Shown one piece after another: positions 58,843 to 64,000 of a stretch of 64,000 nucleotides of DNA; the stretch's first letter is position 1, and each line of letters starts with the position of its first letter. The notes below the pieces were generated by a model. It worked only from the letters and a program-made list of their open reading frames with translations, was not told where the DNA came from and did no database searches. The stretch is from Mycolicibacterium sphagni (GTDB lineage: Bacteria; Actinomycetota; Actinomycetes; Mycobacteriales; Mycobacteriaceae): contig NZ_NOZR01000012.1 of assembly GCF_002250655.1 (NCBI RefSeq), positions 1 to 64,000 of the forward strand, in the 5' to 3' direction. Position numbers and translations under genes: made by a program.

Positions 58843-59302
58843 CATCTCGGCGGTACCCACTGAGGTCGCCCAGACCGTTCTCGGCATGTGGAAAGCCCTG
58901 TCGAACCGCGACTGGGAAACACTCAAGACCTTCCTGTCGGACGACTGCATCTACGCCGACATGCCGGTCGGCGCCATCGCGGCTGCCCGCGGTCCGGAGG
59001 ACATCGTCAAGCGGCTCAAGATCGGGCTGGAGCCGCTGGCCGGGTACGTGAACCACGACGGCGTTCTGGTGAGCAACGGCATCGACGCCATGTACGAACA
59101 CTCCGAAACGTGGACGTTCAAGACGGGCGAGCAGGGCGTCCTGCGTTTCGTCACGGTGCACAAAGTCGAGGACGGCAAGATCACGCTGTGGAAGGACTAC
59201 TGGGATATGGGCGGGCTGACGAGCTTCGCCCCGCCGACCTGGCTCGAGGATCTTGCCAAGGCCGATATGTCCTGGATCTTCGACGCCACCGGACTGATCT
59301 GA
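58832..59302 (+). CDS. NTF2-like protein (limonene-epoxide-hydrolase/SnoaL type)
   Basis: 156 aa from ATG 58832, inside the end of the amidohydrolase gene (11-bp overlap). The fold is seen in LGMWKALSNRDWETLKTFLSDDCIYADMPVG, GAIAAARGPEDIVKRLK, YEHSETWTFKTGEQGVLRFVTVHKVEDGKITLWKDYWDMGG. The Asp/Glu pair near KDYWDMG and the aromatic pocket fit a small epoxide hydrolase or isomerase, but activity is not certain. Coupled translation with the amidohydrolase suggests a shared substrate. Confidence 0.85.
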   Translation: MSIDISAVPTEVAQTVLGMWKALSNRDWETLKTFLSDDCIYADMPVGAIAAARGPEDIVKRLKIGLEPLAGYVNHDGVLVSNGIDAMYEHSETWTFKTGEQGVLRFVTVHKVEDGKITLWKDYWDMGGLTSFAPPTWLEDLAKADMSWIFDATGLI

Positions 59303-59332
59303 GTCGGTGAAGGCTGCCCGCGGTGGCCGCCC

Positions 59333-59350
59333 GCCGTCGGCTACGACGGC
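59333..59350. terminator. Hairpin between NTF2-like and secreted protein genes
   Basis: GCCGTCG / CGACGGC (59333-59339, 59344-59350) with a 4-nt loop, inside a wider GGTGGCC...GGCCACC pairing, between convergent genes ending at 59302 and 59372. Confidence 0.5.
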
Positions 59351-59371
59351 CACCGTGAACGCCGGAGAATA

Positions 59372-60409
59372 CTAGGCCGCGCCGCGATGCCGGCCGGAAC
59401 CTGCCTTCCCACTGGTCTTTTCGCCATTGGTACTCGATGCGCCGCCGGCCTTGTTCGCGCTGCTGGTCCTCCCGGCGGTCGGTGTCTTCGCTGATCCGTG
59501 TGCCGACACGGTGCCCGTCGTCGTGTCCGATGATGTTGCCTCGGCCGGAGCAGCGGTCTTGGCGCTCAGAGCCTTGACGGCTGCAGACGAGGGCGTCGTC
59601 GGCGGCGCGATAGCCTCGGCCACCGCATCACGCAATTTCAGCAGCGCCGCGATGGCTCCGCCGCCACCGACTCCGTCGAGCGGGGTCAGCAGGCCGGGTG
59701 TGGTGTCGTCACCGTTGAGGAACGCGTTGACGAGCTGTGCGGGCGCGTTGATGACCGCGCTTGCCGCCGTAACGAAATCGCCGGCCTTGAGCGCATCGAC
59801 CAAGGCCTGGGCCGAGTTGCCGAACTGGGTGATGGTGGCGTAGATCGGTGAGATCACCGCGATTCCGGTCAGCAACAGGTTCGTCCCACCGAGCGCCCCA
59901 ATGACGTTGGCCACGTTTTGCACCGCGGTCTGGACGATCGGAATCACTGCGCTGATGGGAATGATCAGCAGAAAAGCCGGCGGCAGCAGCACACTGCCCC
60001 AGATCGTCTGCACGGCATCAGCAACGTGTCCCGCGGCGACCTGTTGTGCGGCGGTCAGGAAGGCCTGCGGCATGGAAGCGAATGTGGTCACCGCCTGACC
60101 GAACGTCTGCGATGCGGTGTCGACGAGGGTCTTGGCGTTGGCCAAGAAGTTCGTCGCCAGCTGACTCAGGATGGGCGTCGGATCGCCCTGCACCTGAGTG
60201 CCCAGCGCGCTCAGATTGGTGAAGCTGGTCCCGATGACCTGCACCCACTCCTCAATCGGGTTCACGAAGGCCGCCATCTGTACTTCAGCACTGTGAATAG
60301 ACGGTAGCTGGACATCGGCAGACGACGCCACGATCGGCGTCAAAGCGATAGCACTGGCGCCGACGAGAGCGACTCCCGCGGTGACGGTGCGGTTGAGGGC
60401 TAACTGCAT
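59372..60409 (-). CDS. Mycobacterial exported Ala-rich protein
   Basis: 345 aa. Signal peptide at the start (MQLALNRTVTAGVALVGASAIALTP) followed by ~230 residues of Ala/Val/Thr/Gln-rich amphipathic and hydrophobic segments (ITMF-type none; instead stretches like LLLIIPISAVIPIVQTAVQNVANVIGALGG). The last ~70 residues are Ser/Thr/Lys low complexity, ending SGRHRGAA. This is a family I have seen in environmental mycobacteria, with no known function; an envelope location is likely. ~509 bp of AT-richer DNA precede it. Confidence 0.65.
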   Translation of the reverse strand: MQLALNRTVTAGVALVGASAIALTPIVASSADVQLPSIHSAEVQMAAFVNPIEEWVQVIGTSFTNLSALGTQVQGDPTPILSQLATNFLANAKTLVDTASQTFGQAVTTFASMPQAFLTAAQQVAAGHVADAVQTIWGSVLLPPAFLLIIPISAVIPIVQTAVQNVANVIGALGGTNLLLTGIAVISPIYATITQFGNSAQALVDALKAGDFVTAASAVINAPAQLVNAFLNGDDTTPGLLTPLDGVGGGGAIAALLKLRDAVAEAIAPPTTPSSAAVKALSAKTAAPAEATSSDTTTGTVSAHGSAKTPTAGRTSSANKAGGASSTNGEKTSGKAGSGRHRGAA

Positions 60410-60918
60410 TGTTTCTGCTCCTTTACCTCATCCGTAACCCCCCCACATTCGGAAACTACTCGCGAGTAAGTAGAGCGATCGCGGTTTTCGAGGAAAATGG
60501 TCGCCTGCGCCAGGAAACGGTTCACATCGTGGATACGGCGTGGGGTATCTAGCGAAATAGTTTGTACGACAGCGCAATTGGGGGTCACCACTGATTGACG
60601 GATGCGATAATATATTCCCGGGTTGGCCTCTGGGACTTACTTGATACCGCGAGTAATTAGCTAAGCGAATGGTTGATTGACGGAATCGACAGTTGCCCCC
60701 GGTGGCATTCGCGACGTCCCGGCCGACGGCTCTTCGTGATGACCAGCCATTTCAGCGACGGCATCCCCGGCTGTGCCGGGTCGGTCAAAGAGCGTTGATT
60801 CTGGTTTCGGAAAAGTTTGCTGAAATAGCGACTCGGTGGTCGGGACAAACGTAGGTCGCTCATGCGGTCCCGGCGCTACGCTGATCGAGCCGCTAGGGCG
60901 CAGCGTCAGGAGGCAGAG
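60410..60918. other. 509-bp AT-richer intergenic region
   Basis: A stretch without a supported gene between two divergent secreted-protein genes. It is visibly less GC-rich than its neighbours, with a palindrome TACTCGCGAGTA (60457-60468), a second CGCGAGTAA (60648-60656) and GATAATATATT at about 60606-60616. Both divergent promoters should lie here. The ORFs read on the minus strand (60400-60591, 60657-60863) are short and lack family features. Confidence 0.5.
60457..60468. promoter_or_regulatory. Perfect palindrome TACTCGCGAGTA
   Basis: A 12-bp perfect palindrome 48 bp before the 59372-60409 start codon. Its right half with one extra base (CGCGAGTAA) recurs at 60648-60656. A regulator binding site is possible; the protein is unknown. 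Confidence 0.3.
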
Positions 60919-61320
60919 ATGCGCAAGATTGTCGTCGGCTCGCTAGTCTCGTGCGGTCTGCTCGGTGCGGCGATTCCGCTCGCCCCACCGTCGTCGGCCA
61001 GCTCGTGCCACTCTGCGAGCTGCGTACCGAACGTGGCCCAGAACGTGGTCAGCGGCACGCCCTGCACCCCGAGCCCCTCCTACGTTTTCGGGATGGACGC
61101 CAACAACGGGACGCTCATCTGTTCGGCCAGCGGTACCTGGGTGCCCACGGGTCCGCTCGTCGGTGAGGCTCAGGTCGCCCTGCCCTGCGCCACACCGGGA
61201 ACCACCGCGCAAGAACGGATGGCCGGCAACGAGTGGCAGGTGAAGACACCCGGCGTGCCGCTGCAGTGCGTCGGGCCGGCGGACATCGCGAAGTGGGCGC
61301 ACTTCTTCGTACCCGCCTAG
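60919..61320 (+). CDS. Small secreted protein with six cysteines
   Basis: 133 aa from ATG 60919, with AGGAGG at 60908-60913. Signal peptide: MRKIVVGSLVSCGLLGAAIP through SSAS. The mature protein has six cysteines (SSCHSASCV, TPCTPS, LICSAS, LPCATPG, LQCVGP), so up to three disulfides. Segment NGTLICSASGTWVPTGPLVG resembles small exported actinobacterial proteins of unknown role. Its stop is followed at once by the convergent interrupted membrane gene. Confidence 0.7.
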   Translation: MRKIVVGSLVSCGLLGAAIPLAPPSSASSCHSASCVPNVAQNVVSGTPCTPSPSYVFGMDANNGTLICSASGTWVPTGPLVGEAQVALPCATPGTTAQERMAGNEWQVKTPGVPLQCVGPADIAKWAHFFVPA

Positions 61321-61321
61321 A

Positions 61322-61567
61322 TCACAGGCGCCAGAGCACCACGACCAACGCGATCAGGCCGAGCACCGCGATCAGGCCCGCCATCACCCCGACGATGGAA
61401 AACGACATCGGCCCGAGTAGCTGCTTGAGGGCTTTTATTTCCTGGTAGGGCTGAACCCAGGCCAGCGTCGGCGCAATCAGACCCAGCACAATCAGCGTCA
61501 GGCCTACGACCCAGGGGCTGACGACCGGATTTCGGCGGTGCTCCTACTCGGCCTGACACTCCGTCAC
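61322..61567 (-). pseudogene. Two-helix membrane protein gene with in-frame amber codon at position 8
   Basis: Read from GTG 61567 the frame is open for 81 codons to a TGA at 61322-61324 except for one TAG (61544-61546) at codon 8. Beyond it the product is clear: RRNPVVSPWVVGLTLIVLG for helix 1, a loop APTLAWVQPYQEIKALKQLLGP, and MSFSIVGVMAGLIAVLGLIALV for helix 2. After the TAG no ATG/GTG/TTG is present until inside helix 1. The gene starts 3 bp after the amidohydrolase stop, as in a coupled operon. It is either a recent nonsense mutation, a sequence error or amber readthrough. Confidence 0.55.
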
Positions 61568-61570
61568 ACA

Positions 61571-62677
61571 TCACCGCGCGTAGACCCGTGCGGCGTTGCC
61601 GCGGCCGATCAGATCCACCACTCGCATCGCATCGGCTTCACTCCACTGTCCTCGCCTGACGAACCCGGCCAGCACTGCGGCCATCCCCGCGCGCCACAAC
61701 GCCGAACCCAGGTAGTGCAGTTCCGCCGGTCCGAACGCGTCCGAGGAATACAGAATCTTCCGAAACGGCGCCAGCTCCAGAGTGCGCCCAATGAACGCTT
61801 CTGCGCGGGCACCGAGATGGTTGACGCTCAAGCCGACATCGAGATAGACGTTGTTGAACGCCTGGGCCAGATAGCCGGCCTCGCGCTCGTAGGGATAGCA
61901 GTGCAGCAAGACGATCGGTGTGGTGCCCGACTGGCGCAGAAAGTCCAGCAATAGCATCGGATTGGTCCGGTGCAGATCGCAGTCGCGGTCACCCAGCCCG
62001 ACGTGAAACTGCAGCGGCTTGTCCAGCCGAAGCGCCTCGTGCACACCGAACCGCAGCAGTGTCCGGTCCGTCAGCCGCACTCCCCCGGCCGCCCGCCACC
62101 GCGCCGCCGCCTCGGCGACAGCGCGCGTATCAGGAGCGGACAGATCGCCGTCGAACCCGCCGCGGTAGGCCAACACGGTTTTGGTGGCGACCGCAGTCTT
62201 GCTGCGCTCGAACAAGATTCGCCGAAACGCGTCGGCATAGTCGCCGGGCGATGCCGCCGCCTGCTCGGCGACCTGCTCGAGCCGGACGATCTCACCGACC
62301 GCGCTGCCGGACGCAGCGGCCATCTCCGGCAGCCCGGCAATCTCGCCCGGCAGCCCGGTGTCGACCAGCCAATCGCTGACGCCGGCGGCCGGCAGGAACA
62401 CCGCGGCGAGTTGGCTTTCGGTCAACTGGCTGCGGCGTTCCCAATAACTCTGCGGGTCAACATGTTCAGGCAGGCCGAGCAGGGGCGCGCAATGCGCCCG
62501 CACCGCGAAACCCAGCTGGGTGTCGAAGCCGGAATCGAAATCCGCCAGTGGTTCGATATTGGCCTCGTTGAGGCCGTTCTCGAAGCGCCGGCGGTCCGCG
62601 GCCGCCAGCCAATAGCCGTGCACGTGGTTGTCCACCAGGCGCACACCGGCGATGTGGTCGGCCAGTGCGGATGTCAC
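61571..62677 (-). CDS. Amidohydrolase family protein, FluG N-terminal-like
   Basis: 368 aa. Metal-binding start GVRLVDNHVHGYWLAAADRR (HxH), later QFHVGLGDRDCDL, IVLLHCYPYEREAGYLAQAFNNVYLDVGLS, and the conserved acid YSSDAFGPAELHYLG. In fungal FluG and many bacterial relatives this amidohydrolase domain is joined to a glutamine-synthetase-like domain; here they are separate genes 26 bp apart. It probably hydrolyses the amide or gamma-glutamyl product made or used by its partner. The interrupted membrane gene begins right after its stop. Confidence 0.85.
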   Translation of the reverse strand: MTSALADHIAGVRLVDNHVHGYWLAAADRRRFENGLNEANIEPLADFDSGFDTQLGFAVRAHCAPLLGLPEHVDPQSYWERRSQLTESQLAAVFLPAAGVSDWLVDTGLPGEIAGLPEMAAASGSAVGEIVRLEQVAEQAAASPGDYADAFRRILFERSKTAVATKTVLAYRGGFDGDLSAPDTRAVAEAAARWRAAGGVRLTDRTLLRFGVHEALRLDKPLQFHVGLGDRDCDLHRTNPMLLLDFLRQSGTTPIVLLHCYPYEREAGYLAQAFNNVYLDVGLSVNHLGARAEAFIGRTLELAPFRKILYSSDAFGPAELHYLGSALWRAGMAAVLAGFVRRGQWSEADAMRVVDLIGRGNAARVYAR

Positions 62678-62703
62678 GCGCAGTGATAAGCGGTCATGAG
62701 CAC

Positions 62704-64000
62704 TTATACGCTCCAGGCCATCCTGAACTTCTCGGTCAGCGCTTCGGGGTCCAGATGCGAATACGTCTCATGCTCGTAGCGACGAACGGCCACCAACGCA
62801 TCGACGGCTGGATCGCCGAGTATCGCCCGCAACCGCGCCGAACCGTCCAGCGCGGCGATCTCCTGACCCTGATCGGAGCTCAACGCGACCGTGCCCGCGG
62901 CCGTGCGCTCGCCGTCCGAAAGGGTGGCCGGGTCGACCAGCGTCTCCGGCGGGAGTGCGGCGCTGTGCTCGATGCCGTCAAGTGCCAGGCCCAGGATTGC
63001 GGCCGTGGCGAAGTACGGGTTGGCCGACGGATCGACGACCTTGACCTCCACGTTGGCTCCGTGCGGGTTTCCGTGCGTGCCGCGCACGAATCGAACTGCG
63101 GCCTCGCGGTTCTCGGTGCCCCAGCAGGCGTACGCGCCGGCCCAGTTGCCCGGCTTCATTCGCAGTCCCGACACGATCGAACCGCAGAAGATCAGCTGTG
63201 CGTCGAGTAGTCCGGCGATGATCCCTCCGATCGCGCTCTCCCCTTCGGCGGTCATTCCTTGCGTGCCAGTGCCCCCGGAGAACACCGGCGAATCGCCGCG
63301 CAGCAATGAAAAGTGCTGATGCGCACCCGAACCCACGCTGCCCGCGAAGGGGAGCGGGGACAGACACACCCGCAGCCCGTACTTGCGGGCCACCCGGCTG
63401 ATGACGATCCGGGTCAGTATCAGCTGGTCGGCGGCTGCCACCGGGGCCTTGGGAGCCAGGGAGATCTCGAACTGGTTGATGCCGTATTCCGGATGGAACT
63501 GCTCGATCTCCACCCCGGCGGCGCCCGCCGCAGCGGTTACATCGCGAACGAAACCCTCATACTCCAACGCACCGGCGAGGCCGTACTGCGCCCACAGATT
63601 GCCCGGCAGCCGATTGCCCTCGGGATCCACGAGCAGGAACTCGATCTCGTGTCCGACCAGACCCCGCAAGCCGGCGTGCTCCAACCGGGACTCGATGCGC
63701 GCCAGGGTTCCTCGCGCGCACGCCGGGACGGGGATGCCGTCCTGGTCGAAGAAGGAGGCGGGCGCCCACGCCAGGCCGTCACCGAGGACCCGCAACGCTT
63801 CCAGATCGATCCGGATGCGCTGGTCGCCGACAACCGTGATGCCTTCGGTGAACGCGATCCCGGCCTTGTCGATGGCGAAGACGTGGGTGACCGGGCTGAA
63901 ACCCAGTCCAGGATCGGCGAATGCGGTGGCGCGACGGGTGGGCACGGTCTTAGCGTGGGTCAGGCCTGCGGCAGTGACCATTGTCCCGACGACGACGTCC
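62704..64000 (-). CDS. Glutamine-synthetase-like enzyme (5' end beyond window)
   Basis: At least 432 codons. The frame remains open through the right edge, and the first in-window ATG (63981) sits at VTAAGLTHAKTVPTRRA, which in this family is not the N-terminus, so the start is outside. GS features: GHEIEFLLVDPEGN, EQFHPEYGINQFEISLAP for metal ligands, GSGAHQHFSLL for the catalytic-site His, and EVKVVDPSANPYFATAAILG. It should ligate glutamate or another acid to an amine with ATP. Paired with the FluG-like amidohydrolase. Not one of the housekeeping GlnA1 type by its motifs. Confidence 0.88.
   Translation of the reverse strand, partial: DVVVGTMVTAAGLTHAKTVPTRRATAFADPGLGFSPVTHVFAIDKAGIAFTEGITVVGDQRIRIDLEALRVLGDGLAWAPASFFDQDGIPVPACARGTLARIESRLEHAGLRGLVGHEIEFLLVDPEGNRLPGNLWAQYGLAGALEYEGFVRDVTAAAGAAGVEIEQFHPEYGINQFEISLAPKAPVAAADQLILTRIVISRVARKYGLRVCLSPLPFAGSVGSGAHQHFSLLRGDSPVFSGGTGTQGMTAEGESAIGGIIAGLLDAQLIFCGSIVSGLRMKPGNWAGAYACWGTENREAAVRFVRGTHGNPHGANVEVKVVDPSANPYFATAAILGLALDGIEHSAALPPETLVDPATLSDGERTAAGTVALSSDQGQEIAALDGSARLRAILGDPAVDALVAVRRYEHETYSHLDPEALTEKFRMAWSV

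Noticed and set aside
1-64000. tRNA, rRNA, CRISPR array, transposase, integrase, prophage or toxin-antitoxin pair
   Set aside because: No cloverleaf-like segment, regular repeat-spacer array or recognisable mobility protein was seen; the DUF559 protein lacks an AbiEii partner.

Overview
The window is high-GC, gene-dense DNA from a mycobacterium, most likely an environmental rapid grower (Mycolicibacterium-like). This is inferred from several recognisable lineage markers: an LpqH-type lipoprotein, an L,D-transpeptidase of LdtMt1 type, a cyclopropane-mycolic-acid-synthase-type methyltransferase, a PimC-like mannosyltransferase, FdxA, a PepA-like secreted protease, P450s of the CYP124, CYP125 and CYP140 families, F420-type oxidoreductases and TTG/GTG starts. 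No rRNA, tRNA, CRISPR array, transposase, integrase or prophage gene was seen. The organism name is an inference.

Layout. 1-9 kb: envelope and secreted proteins, a DUF559 gene flanked by two copies of a 63-bp repeat, an amidohydrolase divergent from an AraC regulator, an amidase and an alpha/beta hydrolase. 9-15.7 kb: cinA, a GNAT protein with a GyrA-like helical N-terminus, a large GH2 lipoprotein of exo-beta-glucosaminidase type, a multi-pass transporter and a PPOX-fold protein. 15.7-22.2 kb: a tightly overlapped catabolic operon (APC permease, FGGY kinase, GlpA-like FAD/BFD dehydrogenase, FAD/NAD oxidoreductase) under a DeoR regulator. 22.3-27.7 kb: HAD phosphatase, SDR, DapB-like dehydrogenase and a nitronate-monooxygenase-like enzyme, with two KstR-type operators. 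28-29.2 kb: a STAS protein followed by a GAF-ANTAR protein. 30-33 kb: SDR-TetR divergent from a P450-ferredoxin pair, with an operator array between. 34-36 kb: a CYP125-family P450 behind a third KstR-type operator, then a YceI protein. 36-42 kb: GntR plus membrane hydroxylase, ldtA, a DUF7159 protein, fdxA and a mycolate-type methyltransferase. 42.5-50.7 kb: PepA-like protease, secreted chorismate mutase, DUF4331, LLM oxidoreductase, Tat polysaccharide deacetylase and a threonine-synthase-like enzyme. 50.8-59.3 kb: cyp124 and cyp140 side by side, PimC-like glycosyltransferase, Tat-lipoprotein dienelactone hydrolase and D-aminoacylase-type amidohydrolase. 59.4-64 kb: secreted proteins, then a FluG-like split pair (amidohydrolase plus glutamine-synthetase-like enzyme, the latter cut by the window end) with a small membrane gene interrupted by an amber codon just downstream.

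Functional themes are sterol and branched-lipid oxidation (KstR-type sites, CYP125, CYP124, SDRs, 3Fe-4S ferredoxin), polyol or amino-alcohol catabolism (DeoR operon), envelope building (LdtA, PimC-like, CMAS-like) and a set of small secreted proteins of unknown role. No obviously new multi-gene defence or mobile system was found. The most unusual items are the DeoR operon, the repeats flanking the DUF559 gene, the GyrA-like/GNAT fusion, a 20-codon leader ORF with a strong ribosome binding site, and the amber-interrupted membrane gene.
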